Shown: positions 1 to 9,109 of the stretch, piece after piece
Position numbering within the stretch: position 1 is the stretch's first letter
How the letters are laid out: every line of letters begins with the position of its first letter
DNA from: Planktosalinus sp963977065
GTDB lineage: Bacteria; Bacteroidota; Bacteroidia; Flavobacteriales; Flavobacteriaceae
Assembly (NCBI GenBank): GCA_963977065.1
Contig: CAXBNF010000001.1
Location: 1-64,000 of the forward strand
Direction of reading: 5' to 3'
DNA: 64,000 bases
Made by a program: the position numbers and the translations under genes
Notes under the pieces: model-generated
What the model was told of the DNA's origin: nothing
The model's database searches: none
What the model saw: only the letters and a program-made list of their open reading frames with translations

Positions 1-80
1 CTTTGGCGGACTCGAACTTTGCTCCTCCGCCTTTGGCGGACTCGAACTTTGCTCCTCCGCCTTTGGCGGACTCGAACTTT
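1..80. repeat. 30-bp tandem repeat next to the tRNA remnant
   Basis: Two identical 30-bp units (1-30 and 31-60) are followed by a third copy that matches up to about base 85, where it runs into the tRNA remnant. Each unit junction contains the perfect hairpin TCCGCC-TTT-GGCGGA. Read on the minus strand, the unit contains GTTCGAGTCC, which resembles a tRNA T-arm, and GGAGC, which matches the acceptor end of the adjacent tRNA-Asn half. The units may therefore be degenerate copies of a tRNA 3' end, as could be left by repeated integration. There are no spacers, so this is not a CRISPR array. Confidence 0.8.
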
Positions 81-129
81 GCTCCCCCTCTTGGGCTCGA
101 ACCAAGGACCCTCTGATTAACAGTCAGAT
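81..129 (-). tRNA. 3' half of tRNA-Asn (GTT anticodon), attachment-site remnant
   Basis: On the minus strand this reads from the anticodon stem (TCTGACTGTTAATCAGA, anticodon GTT) through the variable loop and T-arm (GGTTCGAGCC) to the acceptor end GGGGGAGC. The D-arm and 5' acceptor strand are missing: homology stops abruptly just after base 129, where the island sequence begins. A displaced 3' half is what remains at one end when an element integrates into the 3' part of a tRNA gene. The intact tRNA should be at the other end of the island, which is not in this window. The integrase at 701 is the obvious candidate enzyme. Confidence 0.8.
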
Positions 130-341
130 TCTTTTGGCAAACAACAATTAAGAACGGCAAAATTACAACACCTATATCCTTTCATTTCAAGATGTTATAG
201 AACGTAAAACGTATTTATTTGTTAATTCTTGTTTTTGCTTGGATACTTGTGTGTTACAAATGTGTTACAATTTTTTTAAATAAAAAAAGATTCATTTTTA
301 TTTTAAACTTTTTAACTCGTCATCATATAAGAGTAAAAGAT

Positions 342-677
342 ATGAAGATGACAAACAAAATACCATTTGAAAATTTACCAGAATTGATGCAGAAATTAAT
401 AAACGAAGTCAGCGAGTTGAAAGAGGTTATTAACAATCTATTTTTAGAGGATAGACCGTTAAAATATTTAAGCGTTAGTGAAGCCGCGGAATTTTTGAAA
501 ATAAGTGAGTCCACTTTATATACTAAAGTTAGTAAAAATCAAATTCCGTTTATGAAGCCAGACAAAATACTTTACTTTTCTCAAAATGATCTAGAAGATT
601 ACATTAATAAAGGAAAATCAAAAAGTTTTAAGCATATAAAAGATGATGGCTCTATTAACCTAGGGAGTAGATACTAA
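342..677 (+). CDS. Excisionase-like helix-turn-helix DNA-binding protein
   Basis: This 111-aa protein carries a MerR-like helix-turn-helix of the excisionase family in its C-terminal half (YLSVSEAAEFLKISESTLYT, then a basic wing ending in DLEDYINKGK). The N-terminal half is a short amphipathic helix (LMQKLINEVSELKEVINNL) that could dimerise. The open frame reaches back to 219, but its first 41 residues are hydrophobic and lack family similarity, so the ATG at 342 is preferred. The gene lies 23 bp before the integrase and is probably cotranscribed with it. By family analogy it directs integrase toward excision or represses the module. The sequence between the tRNA remnant and this gene (130-341) is AT-rich and noncoding, and may hold integrase arm sites. 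Confidence 0.75.
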   Translation: MKMTNKIPFENLPELMQKLINEVSELKEVINNLFLEDRPLKYLSVSEAAEFLKISESTLYTKVSKNQIPFMKPDKILYFSQNDLEDYINKGKSKSFKHIKDDGSINLGSRY

Positions 678-700
678 TTTATAAAAAAAAATATAAAACC

Positions 701-1915
701 ATGAAAAGAGCACAAGCAATTATTTATTTAGACATTAACAGACCAAATAGAGTAGGTAAATGTTGCGTAAAAATTAGAGTTACTTATAACAGAATTCGGA
801 AGTATTATTCGACTGGATATTATCTTTTACCAAAAGAATTCAATCAAATTATGAATGGGATGAGAAGAGATGCAAGGCAATATGAAATAAAAACAGATCT
901 TGATAAATATCTAAATAAAGCTAATGAAGTTATCCGAAGTTTGACGGCATTTAATTTTGATGATTTTAAGATATATTTTTTAGACAAACGAAATGCAAAT
1001 ATCTCTGTCTCATTTGCTTTTGATGAATATATAAAGGAGTTGATAAGTGTTGAAAGGCTTGGTACGGCTTCAAGCTATCAGTGCGCAATAAATAGTTTTG
1101 AAAAATTTAAAAAAAATTTAACATTTGGGGAAATCACAGCTACTTTTTTATATAGTTATGAAACCTGGATGATTAAAAAAAATAGAAGTATAACAACAGT
1201 AGGTTTTTATGTGAGGTGTTTACGGGCTATTTATAATTTACAAAATTTTCCACATAGTATGTATCCATTTGGTTTAGGGAAAAATAAATATAAAATACCA
1301 TCCCCAAGAAATATTAAAAAGGCATTAAGCATAGAAGAAATAAATACAATATATAGTTATCCTGCAAAAGCAAATAGTGCAAAAGATAGAGCAAAGGATT
1401 ATTGGATATTTTTATATCTGACAGGAGGTATGAACGTTAAAGATTTTTGTATGTTAAAATGGAGTGACATTGAAGATAGTATGATAACTTATCAACGTGC
1501 CAAAACAAAAAGTAGCACGAGTGAAAAGAAATTAATAACACTTGATTTAAAAAAAGAAGCTATAGAGATTATCAAAAAATGGAGTCAGCCTTCAATTGTA
1601 GACGATTCGTATATATTTCCTCATTTAAGACAAGGCATGTCGGCTGTTCAACAAAGAAATGTTTATCAGAGCTTGACAAAAAGAATAAACAAACATGTAA
1701 AGGAAATAGCGAAGGAACTTGAGATAAACAAAAATGTTACAACATATGTCGCTCGGCATAGCTTTGCTACTGTTTTAAAAAGAGCTGGAGCGAAAACAGA
1801 AATGATATCTGAATTATTAGGGCATAGTTCTACGAAAGTGACAGAAAATTATTTAGCAGGATTTGAAGTAAAGCAAATAAAACAAGCAACAAAGGCATTG
1901 ACGGCTGGGTTTTAG
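701..1915 (+). CDS. Tyrosine recombinase (integrase) of the island
   Basis: This 404-aa protein has the layout of Bacteroidetes integrases: an N-terminal arm-binding domain (about 1-90), a SAM-like core-binding domain (about 100-200) and a C-terminal catalytic domain. Visible catalytic elements are the ARHSFAT box near residue 352, LGHSS near 373 and the nucleophile tyrosine in ENYLAGF near 383. At the position of the first catalytic arginine it reads TGGMNVKDFCMLKW, a GMNxKD variant I recall from this family, so it should not be taken as inactive. Position beside the displaced tRNA-Asn half and next to an excisionase-like gene supports a role in integrating and excising the island. Confidence 0.9.
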   Translation: MKRAQAIIYLDINRPNRVGKCCVKIRVTYNRIRKYYSTGYYLLPKEFNQIMNGMRRDARQYEIKTDLDKYLNKANEVIRSLTAFNFDDFKIYFLDKRNANISVSFAFDEYIKELISVERLGTASSYQCAINSFEKFKKNLTFGEITATFLYSYETWMIKKNRSITTVGFYVRCLRAIYNLQNFPHSMYPFGLGKNKYKIPSPRNIKKALSIEEINTIYSYPAKANSAKDRAKDYWIFLYLTGGMNVKDFCMLKWSDIEDSMITYQRAKTKSSTSEKKLITLDLKKEAIEIIKKWSQPSIVDDSYIFPHLRQGMSAVQQRNVYQSLTKRINKHVKEIAKELEINKNVTTYVARHSFATVLKRAGAKTEMISELLGHSSTKVTENYLAGFEVKQIKQATKALTAGF

Positions 1916-2060
1916 TATTGCAAATTTATCTTTAAAGAAATGAAAGTATTAGACAACTTTTCTTCATATTTAATGCTGAATGTGATTAAGGAATTATAAT
2001 CTTAGTGATAATAATTTGTGATAGAAAATTTTTTAAACTCTCTTTGAATATGAATCTTAT

Positions 2061-3092
2061 TTAACTTGATTGAAGTAAAACATCTAACTCAAGTATATCT
2101 CTATCAAATTTAACATTTGAAGTTTTTTGAGAATTAAAAATTTCAGAAACAGGTTTGCCTTCTAAAACTAAATTTATCATCAAATTTAGTGTTGATTTGT
2201 TAATTTCATACATTAGTCCTCTTGCTCCACTGAACAAACAGTTTACGGCACCTAAGGCTTGACCATACTTCAAAGCATTACATAAGTTTTCTTCATTTAT
2301 ATTCATAAGTTGATTTCCTTTATTTGAAATTAATTGCTCTATGATGCCTGCGGAACACCAATCACCTGCTCCTGCGGTATCAATTGCATTATCAATTGAA
2401 AATGAACTAAGGCTCTTCCATCGGTTTGAATTGAACCTATAATTTAAACCATTTTTTCCTGTTGTTTCTATTTCTAAAACTGTTTGAATATGGGGATAAT
2501 CTTCTTTGTATGATTTAATTCTTTGATCTGAGAACTTTATAATATCAGAAATTTTGAGGCATTCTTCAAATTGTTTTGTATCTCGAGAAGAGGAGGGTTC
2601 AAAGAAAATAAGAGCCCCTTGCGATTTTGCATAATTAGCTAGCTCAATTGAAGATCTACTAGTACGGTCAAAGTAGAAAACATCAATTTTAGGCAAGTTG
2701 TTTTTTATACTGTCAACTTTTTTTGCAAGAACAGGCCTAAAACTTGGCAGCCATTTACCATTATTCGGATTTCTGAATTCAAACCGGTGTTTAGGTTCGT
2801 TTAATGGAGATTCTAAAATCCTATGAATAATAATAGGTGTGCTACCTTTTTCTTCCTTTTCAATAAAATCTAAATTAACCCCCCACTTTTCTAAATCTTC
2901 AAACAACAAATCAGTAGCGTCATTATTGCCAAGCCGTGCTATTGGATATGTACTAAAGTTTAAATAAGATAAAATACTCAATACATTTCCACAAGAACCT
3001 CCTGCAAAAATTTTTGGGTTATGGTCTGTTTTACCTTTAATTAATACATCTAGTGCTAATAGACCAGTGCCTACGCAAGTTTTATTTTTCAT
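2061..3092 (-). CDS. PfkB-family carbohydrate or nucleoside kinase
   Basis: This 343-aa protein shows the two ends of the PfkB/ribokinase fold. The N-terminal part has the substrate-side glycine motif FAGGSCGNVLS (about 29-39) followed by an LGNND-type segment. The C-terminal part has the anion-hole and catalytic-base motif DTAGAGDWCSAG (about 237-248), including the GAGD aspartate. Family members phosphorylate sugars or nucleosides with ATP; the substrate cannot be read from sequence. It is the last gene of a six-gene minus-strand operon, 8 bp after the preceding gene, and faces the integrase. With a phosphoribosyltransferase and a SIS-HAD protein upstream, it suggests a phosphosugar or nucleotide-derivative pathway. 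Confidence 0.85.
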   Translation of the reverse strand: MKNKTCVGTGLLALDVLIKGKTDHNPKIFAGGSCGNVLSILSYLNFSTYPIARLGNNDATDLLFEDLEKWGVNLDFIEKEEKGSTPIIIHRILESPLNEPKHRFEFRNPNNGKWLPSFRPVLAKKVDSIKNNLPKIDVFYFDRTSRSSIELANYAKSQGALIFFEPSSSRDTKQFEECLKISDIIKFSDQRIKSYKEDYPHIQTVLEIETTGKNGLNYRFNSNRWKSLSSFSIDNAIDTAGAGDWCSAGIIEQLISNKGNQLMNINEENLCNALKYGQALGAVNCLFSGARGLMYEINKSTLNLMINLVLEGKPVSEIFNSQKTSNVKFDRDILELDVLLQSS

Positions 3093-3100
3093 TCAAAAAG

Positions 3101-4246
3101 TTATTTATTGTAAGGAATACCAGTGAGCCAAGTTACAAAAAGTTCACTTTGGTTTTTCAAATTTTTAATTTTATTCTGGTCAAGAATATGATAGCCTCCA
3201 GAGTTCACATTCATAATTCCAACAAAATCCTGATTTTCATAAGCTACTAACAAGCTACCTATAGACAATAGTTTACTAGAAAAGGTAGATATTGTAATCT
3301 TACATCCATTTATTATGCTAAGTGAATTTTTGTAATTATTAATAGCTTTGCTTAATTGTATATAGGCTTGAAAGGGATCCCTTTCTGTAATATACATAAT
3401 GTTTTGAGACTCAATATCTAAGGTGTCAAATAATAGACTGTGGTATTCTATTAGTAATGAATCAGACCTTCTGGGATCTTTAGACGGAAATGGAAGCACT
3501 GGACATATTTCATAAAGCCTATTTTTATCTTCTGCTATTTTATCTGCACCACGTAATATATGAGAGCTTTTTTCCTCTCCTAATATTGGAAACCAAATTA
3601 AAGGTTTGTCTTTTTCAGATTCTAGTTCAATTTCTCCGCCAAATCCATGTAAATATGCCAAATCATCGTCTGTAGCTGTTTCTTGAATTTGTGAATCAAT
3701 TTTCGCGTTTTCTGCTACAGTTAAAAACAAATTTTGACTATTGTTAAGCTGTGAATCTAATAAAGATAAAACTTTACCCACTAATGAAAAGTAAACACCA
3801 CGTGGCAACGCACTAATGTCAATTATAATATCGGAATAACATTTAATATCAGCATAATCTATAAAAATATCCGCAGCCTTTCGGTCACCAATGATTCTTC
3901 TGCCTTTTCCAGTTTTGCTCCAAATCTTTATTTTTTTTATTATAAGATCTCTAACTCCAATTAAATTTTTAAATTCTAACATGTTTGCATCAATAAACTC
4001 TTGATATTTTTTTGAAGTTGAATTTTTACCTTCATCAAAGTCTATCATCAAAAAAGTAATATTTATATCTGGGCATTGTGTTAATAATCTAGATATAGTT
4101 AAATTCATCCGAATATCAAATCCTTTTCCTAAAATGAATAATACTTTATGTTCATTACTAAAGTGTTCTTTCCAGAACTCATCTATATTTTCATTGTTGA
4201 ACATTATATGTGGACTCCATCGTAAATCAGCCATTATTTTATCCAT
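3101..4246 (-). CDS. Uncharacterised operon protein, 381 aa
   Basis: I do not recognise this family. The protein has no signal peptide or membrane segment. The N-terminal part alternates hydrophobic strands and helices in a Rossmann-like way (HKVLFILGKGFDIRMNL, then INITFLMIDFDEG), and another strand ends in IIIDISALPRGVYFSLVGK. The GKGFD segment could be a nucleotide-binding loop, but this is only a resemblance. Its start overlaps the end of the ATPase gene by 13 bp, which suggests translational coupling, and it is followed after 8 bp by the PfkB kinase. The overlap and the constant companionship in the operon suggest it works with the ATPase. It may be the recognition or effector part. Confidence 0.7.
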   Translation of the reverse strand: MDKIMADLRWSPHIMFNNENIDEFWKEHFSNEHKVLFILGKGFDIRMNLTISRLLTQCPDINITFLMIDFDEGKNSTSKKYQEFIDANMLEFKNLIGVRDLIIKKIKIWSKTGKGRRIIGDRKAADIFIDYADIKCYSDIIIDISALPRGVYFSLVGKVLSLLDSQLNNSQNLFLTVAENAKIDSQIQETATDDDLAYLHGFGGEIELESEKDKPLIWFPILGEEKSSHILRGADKIAEDKNRLYEICPVLPFPSKDPRRSDSLLIEYHSLLFDTLDIESQNIMYITERDPFQAYIQLSKAINNYKNSLSIINGCKITISTFSSKLLSIGSLLVAYENQDFVGIMNVNSGGYHILDQNKIKNLKNQSELFVTWLTGIPYNK

Positions 4247-6123
4247 TTAATTAATTCATCAGGAGTTTTGTGTCTGAAACCACCGTGTGAAAGTGGCAAA
4301 CCAAAAAAGACACATAACCATCTATTCATATAATATACATCCCAAACTTGTCCTTTTTTTCCTTGTAATACGGTATGCTTCTCAAGTAAATTATATGCAA
4401 CACAGGTAGAAATTACATTAATAAGAGGTTCATATATTGGATTATCAATCCAGTCAGATTCTTTAAATAGAGCTTGATTTTTTTGTTTGATTGAAAAACC
4501 ACTAATTCCTGGTGCATATGGAGCATTAGGTTGAAACGTTTGTTTTTTTGAAAAGCTACCAAATGATTTTAAAAATTTCTGAATATCCTTAGCATGAGGT
4601 ACTTCAGAATCAATTCTTTTCCATTTTTTATTAACGACATTTTCGATAATTTTATCTTGTTTAAAATCAGATAATAAAATTTCATCTCCTCTCATATTAT
4701 TTGAAATCATTTCTTCAAACAATTCTGCTCCAAAAGATAAAAATTGTTCTATATTATTTGAGGATAATTTTGAAAGTGTTTTGAAGCTAAAATAATATGG
4801 AATCTCGTATTCTTTAGAAATAAAAAGTATAGCGGCATTAGTAACGTCAGAGTTTTTTTTATTGAGCATTTCCTCTACCACCATTGGGAAATCTAAACTC
4901 AACTGTGATTTCCCGGCATTTCTATTTATTAAAATCTCAACTTCTTTCACCAATATTGCTTTCTCCAATAAACTTCCTTCAAACAGATGAGCAAAATTGA
5001 TCCATTCATCAAATTTATTCGTATATTTAGATATATTTTTAAATTGATTTTGTGTTTTTTCAATAATTATTTTTAACTTTTCCTTTATATTTTCTTCATT
5101 TATATTTTCAGTAAGATATTCTTGAAAAGACGTTACTTCTTCTGTAGAAATTGAAGCTCGTTTATCTGAAATATTCTGTAAAATTTTACTTAATTTAGCT
5201 GGATACTTCTTCCAAAAGTTCTCTAAATTAAGAATTTGAAAATCCCTTTCATAATAAGAACCTAAGTGATCTTTAGCTTCTAGAGCTTCTAATCTTTCGG
5301 AAATCCAAACATTACAATCACTCCTATTCTCTAGAAGGTATTGCTTAAATATTTTCCTTTGAGAAATAGAAAGCTTGTGGGCGTCATCAAACATAAATAG
5401 GATACGTGAACAAATTTTTTCACCATTTAATGTTAAGTTCTCAGGGCGAACGGCTAATATGGATAATAACTCGTCGTGTCCTTCAACTGTAATATCTTTA
5501 ATAGGCAGAAAGCTATCAACCAGTCTATAGATTTCTCTTTCTATGTTAGATGCCCATTTATATAAATCGTTTCCGGTGCAAGGTATATCTATTGATTTGA
5601 AAAAGTTTACATCGTCGTTTAGTTGAAAAGAAAATTCATGTAAATCTTCAGGAAACTTTTTGGCTTTTAACTTACAAGCTGATCTAAGAGTAGCAATCAT
5701 TATTCTTGAATTAAATAGTGAAAAGAAAAGACGCTTTTTTTGTGCATCCGAAACACTTAACTCTTCAAGAATTTGATAATTTCTTGTACATTGTAATGAA
5801 ACTCCAAGTAGCTCTACTCTGTCATTATTAATTACTTCAATTTTTTTTAGCGCATTAAACAACACTCTATATTCTGTTGCTGACTTATTATTTAAAAGAG
5901 TTATTAAAGATGCTGGTTCAAATGCTCTTAGTAGTGAACTTTTACCCCCTCCTGGAGAACTATGGATTAATAAAATATTTTCCCAAAGTTTTCCAGTTTG
6001 ATGCTCATTTGATAAAGCTTCCAAAACGTGAGGACTGAATAAGCGCAAAAACCCTACCTCTGTTTCAATTTTTTCAGAGGCTCTTAATTTAAATGGATTC
6101 CTAAATTTATTGCTCATAATCAA
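4234..6123 (-). CDS. AAA/STAND-like P-loop ATPase, 629 aa
   Basis: The N-terminal third is a P-loop ATPase: Walker A SSPGGGKSSLL at about residues 55-65, a hydrophobic strand with acidic Walker B RILFMFDDAHKL at about 238-250, and a following NVWISERLEALE strand that could hold a sensor residue. The remaining 350 residues are helical with no family I can name. The general shape (ORC/CDC6-like or STAND-like ATPase with a long helical C-terminus) is common among switch ATPases of prokaryotic conflict systems. The gene overlaps the PRTase gene by 4 bp and the unknown 381-aa gene by 13 bp. It is probably cytosolic and may control when the operon's enzymes act. The specific subfamily is uncertain. 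Confidence 0.75.
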   Translation of the reverse strand: MIMSNKFRNPFKLRASEKIETEVGFLRLFSPHVLEALSNEHQTGKLWENILLIHSSPGGGKSSLLRAFEPASLITLLNNKSATEYRVLFNALKKIEVINNDRVELLGVSLQCTRNYQILEELSVSDAQKKRLFFSLFNSRIMIATLRSACKLKAKKFPEDLHEFSFQLNDDVNFFKSIDIPCTGNDLYKWASNIEREIYRLVDSFLPIKDITVEGHDELLSILAVRPENLTLNGEKICSRILFMFDDAHKLSISQRKIFKQYLLENRSDCNVWISERLEALEAKDHLGSYYERDFQILNLENFWKKYPAKLSKILQNISDKRASISTEEVTSFQEYLTENINEENIKEKLKIIIEKTQNQFKNISKYTNKFDEWINFAHLFEGSLLEKAILVKEVEILINRNAGKSQLSLDFPMVVEEMLNKKNSDVTNAAILFISKEYEIPYYFSFKTLSKLSSNNIEQFLSFGAELFEEMISNNMRGDEILLSDFKQDKIIENVVNKKWKRIDSEVPHAKDIQKFLKSFGSFSKKQTFQPNAPYAPGISGFSIKQKNQALFKESDWIDNPIYEPLINVISTCVAYNLLEKHTVLQGKKGQVWDVYYMNRWLCVFFGLPLSHGGFRHKTPDELIKWIK

Positions 6124-7211
6124 CTATGCCTTGTTATCCTCGGGAATAATCCTATAAACTCATTTTCTTTGGATGTCCACCACAATAAAGGGAGTGAGTT
6201 ATTAGGTGTATTATGACCTAAAACTATTGGTAAGCAACATTCATTATAACCTAAAAAATATTGTTTATGTTTTGCTTTTTTAAAATGCCTGTCAATAATG
6301 GATTTATCAATATATTTTTTAGATAATTCTATGAAATCTTTTTCGTCAGATAGTATTTCTTCCTTTATTATTGGTTCAATCTTTTGGAGAGTATGAATTT
6401 TAAAAGTAAAGTTTCCAAACTCGCCATTTTCTAAAGCTTTATCTTTTAATTCATAAATTTTATTAACTGCTTCAGTTGTGGCGATATAAAAAATCAAGTG
6501 TATTTCAAGTTCTTTGTTTAGGTTAATAAGTTTAGATAAAGATTCCTTATTATCAAAAAATGATTTTAATGTATTGTAAATTTTACCTTTCCATTTATCT
6601 CCTTCTTTCCTAAAATAACTTGTGCCACTTGCTGTAAAATCATCTACCAAAAACACTGTGTCAAATTTTCTAGTTTCACCAGTGTTTTTAAGCTCTTTAA
6701 TCATATCTTTTACCTTAGTCAAATTTACTTCATACGTCGGTATAACCTGTTCATTATTTAGGTTGCTATTTCTTCTCAAATGATCAATCTTTGCTCCATC
6801 ACTTAACCCAATAAACAAGCTTCTTCTGAGAATTTTTTCATATTCATTACTCTTTGTTATTTTTGTAACTAGATTTTTATTAATTTTAAGATTTCTTGCC
6901 GTTTTATTAACAAGTATTGGTTGAATTACAGTATTAAATGTTGTATTAACTAAATGCAAAATTTGATTATTTGAATAAAAGATGACCCGATTTCTTAAAA
7001 ATTGATAAGCTATTCTTCTTTCTTCTATAGTTTTAAAATTATTAAGCCATTTTACTAAACTTTCAATGAAAAGAGTTCCAATTGAAAATTGTTGATATTC
7101 ATTGTATTTAAAATTTGATAATGCCTGTAGTAAAGGTCTTTCTATGCTTACCTCTTGAGGCTCCCATTCCATTATTTTTACTAATAATCTTTCTGCTAAT
7201 CTCGTTCTCAT
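6120..7211 (-). CDS. Phosphoribosyltransferase-like protein, 363 aa
   Basis: The diagnostic feature is the PRPP-binding loop VFLVDDFTASGTSYF at about residues 180-195: hydrophobic strand, two acidic residues, then TASGTS. This matches type I phosphoribosyltransferases. About 120 helical residues precede the domain and a further extension follows, so it is longer than a salvage PRTase of about 180 aa. This resembles PRTase families I recall from predicted conflict-system operons, but I cannot confirm that here. It overlaps its neighbours by 4 bp on both sides, so stoichiometric coexpression with the ATPase and SIS-HAD proteins is likely. Expected chemistry is transfer between PRPP and a base or other acceptor; the acceptor is unknown. 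Confidence 0.75.
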   Translation of the reverse strand: MRTRLAERLLVKIMEWEPQEVSIERPLLQALSNFKYNEYQQFSIGTLFIESLVKWLNNFKTIEERRIAYQFLRNRVIFYSNNQILHLVNTTFNTVIQPILVNKTARNLKINKNLVTKITKSNEYEKILRRSLFIGLSDGAKIDHLRRNSNLNNEQVIPTYEVNLTKVKDMIKELKNTGETRKFDTVFLVDDFTASGTSYFRKEGDKWKGKIYNTLKSFFDNKESLSKLINLNKELEIHLIFYIATTEAVNKIYELKDKALENGEFGNFTFKIHTLQKIEPIIKEEILSDEKDFIELSKKYIDKSIIDRHFKKAKHKQYFLGYNECCLPIVLGHNTPNNSLPLLWWTSKENEFIGLFPRITRHS

Positions 7212-9109
7212 CTATTAATTTTTAGTTTCATTCGAGAATGCTCAAACTTAATCAAATTAAGATAATACAGTGTAGCATCTACATGTGTTATTCCAGCAGG
7301 AGCTATATTCCAACAAGTTGTTTTTTTATTATTGACTTCAAAAACACTTAAGCTATAAGGAGTATCGAGTAATCTAAAATCATTCCCAGGCCATTTTCCT
7401 CGGTCTCCTATACAAAGCAAATCCGTAGGTAGTTGTTTGCTTGATAGGATTTTTTTTAAAGGATTTAGAATATCGGTTTTCGAAACTTCGGAAGGTATAA
7501 TATCCACTGAATGACTTGATTCCAAAATCTCAACATTTTTCTGACCTGAAGATTTTACTAATTGTATAATAGTTTCTTTTACGTCAGTAAGGTTATGTTG
7601 ATTATTAAATTCAATAGAGAGTTGATTTGGTCTTAAGGAACATTTAATTTCCAATTCTTTTTCTGATTTTAAAATATGGTTTATATTTTCTAGGGCAATA
7701 ATGTTTTTTAAATTAGTGTCAGGTAGAGAATTATCTTGTAATAAACCAATATCTGCACCATTATAATATCCAATTATTACTTGAGACCAATGTTTTTTTA
7801 AAATTACTTTTTGAAGATCTTTTCTTACTGATTTTCCTCTACCAGTTACAATTCCAATATAAAAACCATTTTCAACAATTTTGTTGAGTTTGTTGCTCAT
7901 TAATTCATCCGGGCCATCAAATTTCCTTTCGGATGAACAAATTGTACCATCATAGTCAAACACAATTGCCCCATAACTTGCCTTGTTGAGGCTTTTTATG
8001 AAATCGCCATATGCTATTTCCCATTTTTGAATCTCCTTTTTATCAAGACCGGTAATAGGGTTTTTAATTTTTCGAGATATAGCGTTTTTAGCTTTAATTG
8101 ATAATTCAATGTCATTTTCTGAATTGGTTAAGATTGAAGTATACTTTAAATTATATAATTTTCTACCAAAAGCAGGTACACCAGGTCTACCAGGATCAAT
8201 GCCTAAGGAGTCACCAAATTTATCTATTAGATAGAAAGATTGAATTAATAAATCTAAGGTTCCTAATGAATTTTTATTCATTGTTTTCAGTAACAACTTC
8301 GGAATATTCAATGGAAGTGCATCAAGAGTTTTTTCTGCCAAAAATTGATCATCAGGGGTTGCTATGCATATTATTGCTGAGTTTTCATTTTTCTTTGCAA
8401 ACCAATGATGTCTCCCGTGTCCAAAATTTCTATAATCTGACAAGAGTATCGGATACAATGCAGCCTCAATAGACTTAGATTCAATATCAAATGCAATTGA
8501 TTTAGAGAATCCGTTATACAGAACTGTAATACTACTGTGTGCTTTGAGCGAATTTGTGAAATCATTAATTTCTTTTAAAACTGAATTTTTTGAAAAACTT
8601 AATTTAATTTTTGAGGAGCAAAATATTCTATTTAAAAGGGTAAAATAAGCAAATAATGAATTGGTTGCTAAAAAACCGTCTTTACCAACAGGGAGAGAAA
8701 ATTCAAATATTTTACTAATTGTGTATTTTTTAGAAAGCTCAGCTAACTTTGAGCCATTTTGCATACATATACTTACAATAGATTTTGCTTCATTATTTAT
8801 TGCCGTTTTAAAGCCAAATAAAATATCAGTATTTTTTCCACTAGCACTAATAAAAACTACTGTTGCAGTTCTAATAGTATTTTTAACATTATATAATTCT
8901 AGGGGCGTTATAGCTTTAGCAAATATACCCTTTTGTTCAGCTAATGTAACTCCAAAATAACATGCACTTAAAGAACCTCCAGAGCCAACAAAATAAATAG
9001 GTGAGTCAAAATTTGAAAAGGCATTTTTTAATAAATCTATTTCGAGGTTCATTGCCCATTTATAAGTATCTTTTAAATTAAGTAATTCTGATTTGAAAGG
9101 TTTTCCCAT
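7208..9109 (-). CDS. SIS-domain and HAD-phosphatase fusion protein
   Basis: This 633-aa protein joins two enzymes. Residues about 1-340 form a double SIS phosphosugar-binding module, with the loop FVGSGGSLSACYFG at about 40-53 and a serine-rich VVFISASGKNTD segment. Residues about 380-620 form a HAD domain with nucleophile motif FDYDGTIC (about 383-390), a middle segment VTGRGKSVRKDL, and the late acidic motif GDRGKWPGNDF near 568. SIS domains isomerise or bind phosphosugars, and HADs remove phosphate, so the fusion points to a phosphorylated sugar or nucleotide substrate. It ends 4 bp inside the PRTase gene and starts directly after the membrane gene. Fusion of these two folds in an accessory operon is unusual. 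Confidence 0.85.
   Translation of the reverse strand: MGKPFKSELLNLKDTYKWAMNLEIDLLKNAFSNFDSPIYFVGSGGSLSACYFGVTLAEQKGIFAKAITPLELYNVKNTIRTATVVFISASGKNTDILFGFKTAINNEAKSIVSICMQNGSKLAELSKKYTISKIFEFSLPVGKDGFLATNSLFAYFTLLNRIFCSSKIKLSFSKNSVLKEINDFTNSLKAHSSITVLYNGFSKSIAFDIESKSIEAALYPILLSDYRNFGHGRHHWFAKKNENSAIICIATPDDQFLAEKTLDALPLNIPKLLLKTMNKNSLGTLDLLIQSFYLIDKFGDSLGIDPGRPGVPAFGRKLYNLKYTSILTNSENDIELSIKAKNAISRKIKNPITGLDKKEIQKWEIAYGDFIKSLNKASYGAIVFDYDGTICSSERKFDGPDELMSNKLNKIVENGFYIGIVTGRGKSVRKDLQKVILKKHWSQVIIGYYNGADIGLLQDNSLPDTNLKNIIALENINHILKSEKELEIKCSLRPNQLSIEFNNQHNLTDVKETIIQLVKSSGQKNVEILESSHSVDIIPSEVSKTDILNPLKKILSSKQLPTDLLCIGDRGKWPGNDFRLLDTPYSLSVFEVNNKKTTCWNIAPAGITHVDATLYYLNLIKFEHSRMKLKINR

Noticed and set aside
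1..80. Possible CRISPR-like direct repeats
   Set aside because: The units are directly adjacent with no unique spacers, and there are no cas genes in the window.
701..1915. Integrase might be inactive because the first catalytic arginine appears replaced (GMNVKD)
   Set aside because: This variant is one I recall in Bacteroidetes integrases, and the remaining catalytic motifs are intact.
8098..8960. Plus-strand frames opposite the SIS-HAD gene
   Set aside because: They lie entirely antisense to a gene with strong motifs and show no protein-like features.
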